Shown: in pieces, positions 1-5,381 of the stretch
Layout of the letters: every line of letters begins with the position of its first letter
How positions within the stretch are numbered: position 1 is the stretch's first letter
DNA from: an uncultured Collinsella sp.
GTDB lineage: Bacteria > Actinomycetota > Coriobacteriia > Coriobacteriales > Coriobacteriaceae
Reading direction: 5' to 3'
NCBI GenBank assembly: GCA_900548255.1
Contig: URKH01000076.1
Span: 1-9,002, forward strand
DNA length: 9,002 nucleotides
Program-made: the position numbers and the translations under genes
The notes under the pieces: generated by a model
The model's database searches: none
The model's input: only the letters and a program-made list of their open reading frames with translations
What the model was told of the DNA's origin: nothing

Positions 1-1
1 C

Positions 2-50
2 AGTAAGCCAATGCGACAAAGGGATTGTTCCTTTGTCGCATCGGCTTACT
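2..50. repeat. Large imperfect hairpin at the left edge
   Basis: Bases 2-22 pair with 30-50, giving a stem of 21 positions with one mismatch (A10 opposite C42). A further G-T pair (23/29) sits near the tip, leaving a loop of about five bases. Neither visible flank has a clear U-tract: the plus strand continues agaaaagtaa, and the minus-strand continuation lies outside the window. A terminator is possible, but so is a palindromic intergenic repeat. It lies about 215 bases beyond the dut stop codon, and the gene to its left is not visible. Confidence 0.75.
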
Positions 51-76
51 AGAAAAGTAAATACTGTTTCAAGCGA

Positions 77-195
77 GTATCCCTCCCGCCCGCCTCTCAC
101 ACATATCGTTCCACGCGCAGTTTCGCAGCGAGCGAAGCGAAGCGAGAATGTTTGAGCATGGAATGATATGTGTGAGAGGCGGGCGGGAGGGATAC
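77..195. repeat. Very long inverted repeat (37-bp arms, 45-nt loop)
   Basis: Bases 77-113 are the reverse complement of 159-195, with a single G-T wobble (108/164). The 45-base spacer (114-158) contains a purine-rich run built from repeated gcga units (128-146), which can itself form small stems with ttcgc at 122-126. The arms are GC-rich next to the spacer-distal end (cccgcccgcc type sequence). The element lies downstream of dut in the leftward transcript, so RNA from the dut operon would fold into a very stable rod. It could act as a terminator, an mRNA 3'-end protector, or a palindromic mobile repeat of the REP or MITE kind. I see no coding capacity in it. Confidence 0.85.
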
Positions 196-232
196 GAGCG
201 CCCCGTGAGAATGTTTGAGCACGGGATGATAT
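144..232. repeat. Pair of 26-nt direct repeats
   Basis: Bases 144-169 and 207-232 match at 24 of 26 positions and share the core gagaatgtttgagca, with a 63-base period. In both copies the agaatgtttgag segment sits between arms that can pair: 109-113 with 159-163 around the first copy, and 202-207 with 220-225 around the second. The unit therefore looks like a stem-loop whose loop sequence is conserved while the stem bases change together. The first copy overlaps the right arm of the long inverted repeat. Confidence 0.65.
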
Positions 233-264
233 ATAGGTGCCCGCGGACGAGCGGACATAAACGA

Positions 265-708
265 CTAAGCTACGCCGCTGGAGCCGAAGCCTCCTTTGCC
301 TCGGTCGGTTTCGTCTAGTTCTTCTACCTCTATGAGGTTGACCGTGGGGACTTCTTGGATGACGAGTTGGGCTATACGGTCGCCTTTGTTGATTTGGATG
401 CTGTTCGTGGGGTCTAGGTTAATGAGGATGACCTTGAGTTCTCCTCGGTAGTGGGCGTCGATGAGGCCCGGCGTGTTGACTATAGACAGGCCCTGCTTGA
501 TGGCGAGACCACTACGGGGCTGGACGAAGCCGGCGTAGCCGTCGGGCAGGGCGATGGCCAGCCCAGTAGAGACCAGACGGCGTTCGAAGGGCTTCAGGAC
601 GCAGTCCTCGTTGGAGCGCAAATCCAAGCCGGCATCGGTGGGATGGGCGTATTTGGGAAGCTCGACGGTGGGATCGAGACGCTTTATGTTGACGGTAATG
701 TTGGGCAT
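265..708 (-). CDS. dut: dUTP diphosphatase (dUTPase)
   Basis: This enzyme hydrolyses dUTP to dUMP and pyrophosphate in the cytoplasm. It keeps uracil out of DNA and supplies the dTMP precursor. The product is 147 residues, the usual size for the homotrimeric family, and all five family motifs are present: AGLDL (26-30), PRSGLA (64-69), the uracil-binding and catalytic stretch around NTPGLIDAHYRGE (78-90, with catalytic D84), GDRIAQL (109-115), and the glycine-rich C-terminal tail RGKGGFGSSG (136-145) that closes over the substrate. The start ATG is preceded by AGGTGAT at good spacing. This ribosome site overlaps the nrdR stop codon and only four bases separate the genes, so nrdR and dut are almost certainly co-transcribed. 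The stop is TAG. Nothing appears degraded. Confidence 0.96.
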   Translation of the reverse strand: MPNITVNIKRLDPTVELPKYAHPTDAGLDLRSNEDCVLKPFERRLVSTGLAIALPDGYAGFVQPRSGLAIKQGLSIVNTPGLIDAHYRGELKVILINLDPTNSIQINKGDRIAQLVIQEVPTVNLIEVEELDETDRGKGGFGSSGVA

Positions 709-712
709 GGAA

Positions 713-1156
713 TCACCTTAGCTTGTCGAGCTCTTGCAGAAACTCATCGACGTCTTTGAAATCGCGGTAGACCGAGGCAAAGCGGATGTACGCCACCTTG
801 TCAATCTTGGCCAAGCGCTTGAGCACCATGTCACCCAACTCATGGGACGTAACGGCCGTCAGTGTGCGAGAGCGCAGCTCGACCTCGATGTCATCGATAA
901 TCTCATTGAGCTTCTTAGTGTCGATATCGCGCTTGATGGTGGCGCGCATCAAGCCGACGAGCAGCTTATTGCGATCGAACCGCTGCTTGGTTCCGTCTGA
1001 CTTAATGACCTCGATTGGGTCTTCGCATCGCTCGAACGTTGTAAAGCGATAGTTACACGAGCAACATTCGCGACGGCGCTTAATGGTGTTATTTGACTCC
1101 TGCATACGGGAATCAACGACGCGGGTATGTGCCTTGCCGCATTTGGGACAGCGCAT
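713..1156 (-). CDS. nrdR: Transcriptional repressor NrdR
   Basis: NrdR is a zinc-finger and ATP-cone repressor that senses ATP/dATP and shuts down ribonucleotide reductase operons by binding paired NrdR boxes. The product is 147 residues, full length for the family. The N-terminus has the zinc ribbon (CPKC at 3-6, with CCSC at 31-34 supplying the second pair), followed by a basic DNA-contacting stretch (KRRRE, 26-30) and the FTTFER signature (38-43). The ATP-cone domain covers roughly 46-136 and opens with VIKSDGTKQRFDR. The start has an AGGAGG ribosome site a few bases upstream. A perfect 12-bp inverted repeat covers that start codon. No nrd reductase genes are visible here, and I found no convincing NrdR box in the flanking spacers. 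Confidence 0.96.
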   Translation of the reverse strand: MRCPKCGKAHTRVVDSRMQESNNTIKRRRECCSCNYRFTTFERCEDPIEVIKSDGTKQRFDRNKLLVGLMRATIKRDIDTKKLNEIIDDIEVELRSRTLTAVTSHELGDMVLKRLAKIDKVAYIRFASVYRDFKDVDEFLQELDKLR

Positions 1157-1194
1157 GGTACCTCCTCTTAAACGATAACAAGGGTACCATGCGC
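1151..1194 (-). promoter_or_regulatory. Perfect 12-bp inverted repeat over the nrdR start codon
   Basis: Bases 1151-1162 (gcgcatggtacc) are the exact reverse complement of 1183-1194, with a 20-base spacer. In the leftward mRNA the downstream arm contains the nrdR AUG, while most of the AGGAGG ribosome site lies in the loop and touches the stem base. The fold could reduce nrdR translation relative to the upstream LysM gene. Alternatively the repeat is a DNA operator. The pairing is seen directly; any function is inferred. Confidence 0.5.
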
Positions 1195-1207
1195 AGCGCG
1201 ATAATGA

Positions 1208-1660
1208 TTACGAACGAGCAGGAACCTTAAGATGCGCACCGGCGGCGAGCGAACCATGCTCCAGATGATTGACGTTACGGATCATGTCGGAAGTCTCTTG
1301 CGTGGAAAGGCCTTCGATTGGATATTCCACGGCAAGCGACCAAAGAGAATCGCCAGGCTGAACGCGAATGGTCTCGTAAGTAATGTTGGAAACGGACTCG
1401 GCATACGCGGCGTGACGAGCGCTAAAGACCGAAGTAGCGAGGACAAAGAAGAGCGTAAGCGCAACGGCGACGGCGACAATCGTCGGAACCTTCAGGGCAA
1501 CGCGGGCCGGCGCGACTACAGCCTGCTGATTGCGAGCAGGCTTTACGGTCAAAGGCTGAATGCCGGAGCGGCCACCCTGAACAACCGTAAAAGTAGGTTC
1601 TGCAGGCGTCTCGAGCTTAAGGGCGAGGTTACCCTGGACCATATTCGTTGCGTTCATCAT
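1208..1660 (-). CDS. Membrane-anchored LysM protein, SOS-linked cell-division inhibitor candidate (YneA/Rv2719c-like position)
   Basis: This is a 150-residue protein with three parts: a polar cytoplasmic N-terminus (1-57), one hydrophobic transmembrane segment (about 59-80), and a C-terminal LysM peptidoglycan-binding domain (about 96-147, beginning YETIRVQPGDSLWSLA and ending HLKVP). The topology suggests an anchor with LysM outside the membrane. Its place, divergent from lexA and upstream of nrdR, matches Mycobacterium Rv2719c, Corynebacterium divS and Bacillus yneA, which are damage-induced proteins that delay division. That role is inferred from synteny and domain layout, since these proteins share little sequence outside LysM. 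Translation may begin at either of two adjacent ATG codons behind GAGGAG; the second gives better spacing. LexA-like sites in the spacer upstream suggest SOS induction. Confidence 0.85.
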   Translation of the reverse strand: MMNATNMVQGNLALKLETPAEPTFTVVQGGRSGIQPLTVKPARNQQAVVAPARVALKVPTIVAVAVALTLFFVLATSVFSARHAAYAESVSNITYETIRVQPGDSLWSLAVEYPIEGLSTQETSDMIRNVNHLEHGSLAAGAHLKVPARS

Positions 1661-1692
1661 GTTCTCCTCTCGCGTGTTTTGCTGAGAACAGT

Positions 1693-1722
1693 TTTATCAA
1701 GCCGCGCGGACAAAAATGTCTA
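1693..1722 (-). promoter_or_regulatory. Candidate promoter for the LysM-nrdR-dut transcript
   Basis: Read leftward, TAGACA (1717-1722) resembles the -35 consensus at five of six positions. It is followed after 18 bases by GATAAA (1693-1698) as a weaker -10. It ends about 30 bases before the LysM start. A LexA-like site (1728-1741) lies immediately upstream of the -35. The match is modest and based on sequence only. Confidence 0.4.
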
Positions 1723-1727
1723 GCGCG

Positions 1728-1741
1728 AGAACGAATGTTCG
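1728..1741 (-). promoter_or_regulatory. LexA box (SOS operator), LysM-gene side
   Basis: On the minus strand this reads CGAACATTCGTTCT, close to the Gram-positive SOS box CGAACRNRYGTTYC and to the mycobacterial form with GAAC and GTTC separated by four bases. It lies next to the candidate -35 of the LysM gene, where bound LexA could block transcription. Confidence 0.72.
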
Positions 1742-1755
1742 GTTATTATTATCTT

Positions 1756-1769
1756 CGAACAGTTGTTCC
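1756..1769 (+). promoter_or_regulatory. LexA box (SOS operator), middle site
   Basis: The sequence CGAACAGTTGTTCC has the two half-sites CGAAC and GTTCC separated by four bases, matching the Gram-positive SOS box. It sits about 50 bases before the lexA start, between the two divergent genes, consistent with LexA autoregulation. Confidence 0.78.
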
Positions 1770-1783
1770 TGTCAAGCAAAATT

Positions 1784-1797
1784 CGAACATTTGTTTG
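1784..1797 (+). promoter_or_regulatory. LexA box (SOS operator), lexA side
   Basis: The sequence CGAACATTTGTTTG fits the CGAAC-N4-GTTYG pattern and begins exactly 28 bases after the middle box, so the two sites would lie on nearly the same or a related face of the helix. It ends about 23 bases before the lexA ATG, close to or downstream of the likely transcription start. Confidence 0.75.
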
Positions 1798-1820
1798 ACA
1801 TTGGTAGAGAGGATGCCCTG

Positions 1821-2465
1821 ATGGCTCGCAAAATTACCAAGCGTCAGCAGCAAATTTACGACTTCATCAAGGAATATCAGCAGGAGAAGGGTTATCCGCC
1901 CAGCGTGCGCGAGATGGCTTCTGCCGTGGGCCTTTCCTCCCCCAGCACCGTGCACGCCCATCTCTCTGCCCTGGAGGCGCGAGGGCTACTCAAGCGTGAT
2001 GCCACCAAACCGCGCGCCCTGGAACTCTTTAACGAGGACGGTTCCTCTGTCTCAATTTCTAAATCTGACGAGCCCACCGCCCCTCGCGGAACGGTCTCGC
2101 TACCGCTCGTTGGTCGCGTCGCGGCTGGGATCCCCATTCTGGCCGAGCAGAATATCGAAGACACTTTTACTATCCCGACCGAAATCGCGACTGATCAGGG
2201 TTCCTTTATCCTTGAGGTGCATGGGAGCTCAATGGTCAATGTCGGCATCTTCAATGGCGATTACATCATCGTCCGTGAACAAAAGAATGCCATGAACGGC
2301 GAAATTGTCGTGGCCATGATCGATGGTTCAGCGACCGTCAAGACGTTCTACAAGGAGCAGGGACGCGTACGCCTGCAGCCTGAGAATGACACCATGGAGC
2401 CTATTTATGCAACGAATCCCGTTATCCTGGGCAAAGTCGTCGGCTTGATGCGCCGGTTCTCGTAA
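1821..2465 (+). CDS. lexA: SOS repressor LexA (self-cleaving S24 peptidase)
   Basis: LexA represses DNA-damage genes and inactivates itself when RecA filaments stimulate its autoproteolysis. I chose the ATG at 1821 (214 residues): it gives the canonical start MARKITKRQQQIYDFI, has a purine-rich AGAGAGG site upstream, and keeps the SOS boxes in the leader. An upstream in-frame ATG at 1716 would place those operators inside the gene. The winged helix-turn-helix covers about 1-65 (PPSVREMASAVGLSSPSTVHAH region). The cleavage bond is A102-G103 in VAAGIP. The catalytic dyad is S137 (GSSM) and K174 (ATVK). All elements for cleavage are present. The stop TAA overlaps the ATG of the next gene. Confidence 0.96.
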   Translation: MARKITKRQQQIYDFIKEYQQEKGYPPSVREMASAVGLSSPSTVHAHLSALEARGLLKRDATKPRALELFNEDGSSVSISKSDEPTAPRGTVSLPLVGRVAAGIPILAEQNIEDTFTIPTEIATDQGSFILEVHGSSMVNVGIFNGDYIIVREQKNAMNGEIVVAMIDGSATVKTFYKEQGRVRLQPENDTMEPIYATNPVILGKVVGLMRRFS

Positions 2466-3169
2466 TGCAAAAACGCATCACCATCTTTGATACCGTCCGC
2501 GGGTTTACGATGATTTCTATGGCAGGTTTTCACGCTTGCTATGATCTTGCCTACCTGTACGGCTGGGATATGCCTTGGTTTACCCAGACTGTCTTTCAAG
2601 ACGTCTGGCGCGCCAGCATCAGCTGGGTATTTTTGTTTATCGCGGGTTGGATGTGCACTCTTTCGCGCAACAATATCAAACGTGCCGCCAAATACGCCTT
2701 AGCAGCACTCGTTGTCTGGTTGGCAACAACACTTGTCTCAGTCGACGATTCGGTTAATTTTGGCATCATCTACTGCATGGCCGCATGCACCGGCATCGTG
2801 GCGTTGACCGATCCCGTCCTTAAGAAGATAACGGCGAGATGGGGCATGCCCCTATGCCTTGTGTTGTTCGCCCTCACCTGGAGCATCCCCAAAACGATCT
2901 ACCCTGTCCCCTACCTGGCGTGGCTGGGATTTCCGAGCCCTGGGTTTGTCTCAGGTGATTACTACCCCATCATCCCGTTTATCTTTATGTATCTTGCAGG
3001 ATACTTCGCCGCACACATAGCGCAGAGTATCGATAAGACCGTCCCTAGCTGGACCTACGCCAACCCCCTGCCGGCGCTCGCCAGCCTTGGACGTCACGCT
3101 CTCCCCTTTTATCTGCTGCATCAGCCCATCATTCTGGGCATTTTGGAGCTCGTCTACTCGGTGCGATAA
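2465..3169 (+). CDS. DUF1624 / heparan-alpha-glucosaminide N-acetyltransferase-like membrane protein
   Basis: This is a 234-residue polytopic membrane protein with about seven hydrophobic segments (roughly 11-31, 52-66, 73-92, 98-115, 127-141, 166-185 and 214-231). The N-terminus has the family signature ITIFDTVRGFTMISMAGFH followed by YDL. The end has the GRHALPFYLLHQP motif, which resembles the last helix of acyltransferase-like membrane proteins. Human HGSNAT and bacterial relatives move acetyl groups across membranes onto sugars. The bacterial short forms are mostly uncharacterised, so substrate and role are unknown here. The ATG shares a base with the lexA TAA and has no good ribosome site of its own, so translation is probably coupled to lexA and the gene may be SOS-regulated. 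Its 3' end overlaps the convergent hflX by 16 bases. Confidence 0.85.
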   Translation: MQKRITIFDTVRGFTMISMAGFHACYDLAYLYGWDMPWFTQTVFQDVWRASISWVFLFIAGWMCTLSRNNIKRAAKYALAALVVWLATTLVSVDDSVNFGIIYCMAACTGIVALTDPVLKKITARWGMPLCLVLFALTWSIPKTIYPVPYLAWLGFPSPGFVSGDYYPIIPFIFMYLAGYFAAHIAQSIDKTVPSWTYANPLPALASLGRHALPFYLLHQPIILGILELVYSVR

Positions 3170-4443
3170 CGCTCGAGCCGCGGTGCAATACGAGCCGGCA
3201 ACTTCGCCACAATGCGAACGCCGTCCTCGAGATATTCCTCATGCAGAAGGGCTCCCTGCTCATGCACCAGCGTGATGAGAGCGCCCTCGCGATACGGGAT
3301 ATCAGCGGAGAGCAACACATCGGTGGCAGCTGCCTCGCGAGCAATGCGATCGACGAGATCGTCGAGCCCCTCGCCCGTTTGGGCCGAGAACAGAACGGCC
3401 TCCGGATAGCGACGACGGAAACTCAATCGATCAACGCTATCGAGAAGATCGATTTTATTGAATACGGTCAGCGTTAAACGCTCTCCGGCGCCGATCTCAT
3501 CAAGCACGCGGTCGACAGCCTCCAGCTGCCGCTCATAGTCCTCGTCAGACGCATCTACGACTTTGAGAATTAGATCGGCACCCAACACCTCGGAAAGCGT
3601 CGATTTAAAGGCATCGACCAGACCATGCGGCAGTTTTTGAATAAAGCCGACGGTATCGGTAATCGTCATGCCGCGACCGCCGGGCAGGCGATACGAGCGC
3701 GTCGTCGGGTCGAGCGTAGCAAACAACTTGTCCTGCGAAAGTACCGTAGAGCCGGTCAGACGATTGAGCAACGTCGATTTACCGGCATTGGTATAACCGG
3801 CTAACGCGACGCGAAACGCCGGTGACTCAATGCGGCTCTTGGATTGAACATCGCGGCGCTGTTCAACCTGCTTGATCTCACGACGAAGCGCAGCGATCTT
3901 ATTACGAATGAGGCGACGGTCGACCTCGAGCTGACTTTCGCCCTGACCAAAACGTGAGCCGATGCCGCCGCGCGTCTGCTCCTTGGCGAGATGGCTCCAC
4001 ATGCCACGCAGGCGAGGCAACAAATATTGAAGCTGTGCCAGCTGTACCTGCAGGCGTCCCTCACGCGTCTGAGCATGCAGGCCAAAGATATCCAAGATCA
4101 GTGCTGTACGATCGATAATCTTTACCGGCTCGCCCACGGCTTTCTCCAAATAGGATTGCTGCGAGGGGGTCAGGTCGTCGTCAAAAATAACGACATCGGC
4201 ATCCATGCGATGCACCAGGCCGCAAAGCTCCTCTACCTTACCGGAACCGATAAACGATTTAGGATACGGCTTTACCAAACGCTGCGACAAGCGTGCCACG
4301 CACTGGGCACCAGCTGTGTGGGCAAGACGCTCCAGCTCATCAAGCGAGCGATCGAGCGGCCATGCATTGTCGCGCCACTCAACACCAACTAAAATGGCAC
4401 GCTCGGGCTCGGGTGCCGTGGGAACAAGGGGGAAACGGGCCAT
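3154..4443 (-). CDS. hflX: Ribosome-associated GTPase HflX
   Basis: HflX is a GTPase that binds the 50S subunit and splits or rescues stalled ribosomes under stress. The product is 429 residues. The N-terminal HflX-specific domain (about 15-120) includes the IGSGKVEEL and VIFDDDLTPSQQ signatures. A charged helical linker follows (about 125-205), containing the RGGIGSRFGQGESQLE stretch typical of the family. The GTPase domain has G1 GYTNAGKST (216-224), G3 DTVGF (263-267), G4 NKID (329-332) and a G5-like SAQTG near 353. A C-terminal tail runs to residue 429. The start ATG overlaps the miaA stop (TAATG), with GAGG a few bases before it inside miaA, so translation is coupled. No gene resembling hfq lies between miaA and hflX, unlike in enterobacteria. 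Confidence 0.96.
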   Translation of the reverse strand: MARFPLVPTAPEPERAILVGVEWRDNAWPLDRSLDELERLAHTAGAQCVARLSQRLVKPYPKSFIGSGKVEELCGLVHRMDADVVIFDDDLTPSQQSYLEKAVGEPVKIIDRTALILDIFGLHAQTREGRLQVQLAQLQYLLPRLRGMWSHLAKEQTRGGIGSRFGQGESQLEVDRRLIRNKIAALRREIKQVEQRRDVQSKSRIESPAFRVALAGYTNAGKSTLLNRLTGSTVLSQDKLFATLDPTTRSYRLPGGRGMTITDTVGFIQKLPHGLVDAFKSTLSEVLGADLILKVVDASDEDYERQLEAVDRVLDEIGAGERLTLTVFNKIDLLDSVDRLSFRRRYPEAVLFSAQTGEGLDDLVDRIAREAAATDVLLSADIPYREGALITLVHEQGALLHEEYLEDGVRIVAKLPARIAPRLERYRTE

Positions 4444-5381
4444 TAGGCAGCCTCAATACGATGCAGGATATCCTCAACGACCTCATCGATCGTACATTCA
4501 TCCATATCAAACCACACGATACGGTCATCGCGCTTAAACCACGAAAGCTGACGCTTGGCATAACGACGCGAACGCATCTTAATGAGTTCGCGGGCCTCAT
4601 CCATGCTCATCATGCCATTGAAAGCATCGATGATCTCTTTATAACCAATTGCCTGCATCGACGTCAGGGCATCTCCCAGCCCCTGGTCCATAAGACCGCG
4701 GACCTCATCAACAAGACCCTGCTCAAACATCAGATTGACGCGCAGGTTAATGCGCTCGTAGAGCACCTCGCGATTACGGGTCAGGCCAAACCACAGCGCA
4801 TGATAATGCTCGCGCGGAACACTAAACTGACTTTTTTTCTGTGCATAGGAGATACCTTCATCATGCATCTCGAGCGCACGAATCACACGGCGCACGTTAT
4901 GGGGATGAATAACAGCAGCCGATTCTGGATCGCGCTCGGCAAGCAAGGCATGCAGTTCTTCCTCGCCAATACGCTCGGCAAGCTCCTGATAGCCCGCACG
5001 ACGATCGTCCTCAAGTTCACCCGAGGGAAAGTCCATCTCATCGAGGGCGGCCTTGAGATACAGCCCCGTACCTCCGCAAAAAACCGGCAGGCAACCCGAA
5101 CCAAGGAGACGTTCAACATGCGCGCGAGCGTCAACCTGATAAAGCGCAGCAGAATATGCCACACCCGGCTCTACAATGTCAACGAGACGCAGCGGCGCCG
5201 TGCACTCATCGGGCGCCATCTTTGCGGTACCGATGTCCATGCCGCGATAGATTTGCATCGCATCGCACGACAGCACTTCGGACGAAAGACGAGCTGCCAA
5301 ACGGTCGGCAACATCACTCTTACCAACCGCCGTCGGACCGACGATCGCAACGGCGGAAAGACCTGCCCCGGGAGCAATCAT
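4443..5381 (-). CDS. miaA: tRNA dimethylallyltransferase MiaA
   Basis: MiaA transfers the dimethylallyl group from DMAPP to N6 of A37 in tRNAs reading UNN codons, giving i6A. The product is 312 residues, the usual size. The P-loop-like GPTAVGKS (15-22) binds the pyrophosphate. D40 in CDAMQIYRGMDIGTAK (39-54) is the expected catalytic aspartate, and the DAMQ form is common in actinobacterial MiaA. GGTGLYLKA follows near 102-110, and the C-terminal RSRRYAKRQLSWFK signature lies near 270-283. It starts on a TAATG overlap with miaB, with only a weak ribosome site, and ends on a TAATG overlap with hflX. It would supply i6A directly to MiaB, encoded just upstream. Confidence 0.97.
   Translation of the reverse strand: MIAPGAGLSAVAIVGPTAVGKSDVADRLAARLSSEVLSCDAMQIYRGMDIGTAKMAPDECTAPLRLVDIVEPGVAYSAALYQVDARAHVERLLGSGCLPVFCGGTGLYLKAALDEMDFPSGELEDDRRAGYQELAERIGEEELHALLAERDPESAAVIHPHNVRRVIRALEMHDEGISYAQKKSQFSVPREHYHALWFGLTRNREVLYERINLRVNLMFEQGLVDEVRGLMDQGLGDALTSMQAIGYKEIIDAFNGMMSMDEARELIKMRSRRYAKRQLSWFKRDDRIVWFDMDECTIDEVVEDILHRIEAA

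Noticed and set aside
128..146. CRISPR-like or tandem repeat array in the gcga run
   Set aside because: It is a short purine-rich run inside a hairpin loop, with no spacers of regular length and no cas genes nearby.
225..240. NrdR box near the tatata at 228-236
   Set aside because: The consensus outer bases and the required second box one helical phase away are absent, and the site lies downstream of dut, not before a reductase gene.
1683..1698. Possible fourth LexA box (gagaacagttttatc)
   Set aside because: Only the left half-site GAAC fits; the right half (ttta) does not match GTTC, and the bases fit better as part of the candidate -10.
1795..1800. TTGACA as a -35 element for lexA
   Set aside because: A matching -10 would fall at or next to the lexA ATG, leaving no leader for the ribosome site. 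The bases partly belong to the LexA box.
1716..1820. 35-codon N-terminal extension of LexA from the ATG at 1716
   Set aside because: It would place two LexA operators inside the coding sequence and add residues not found in the family. The ATG at 1821 has a purine-rich ribosome site and the canonical N-terminus.
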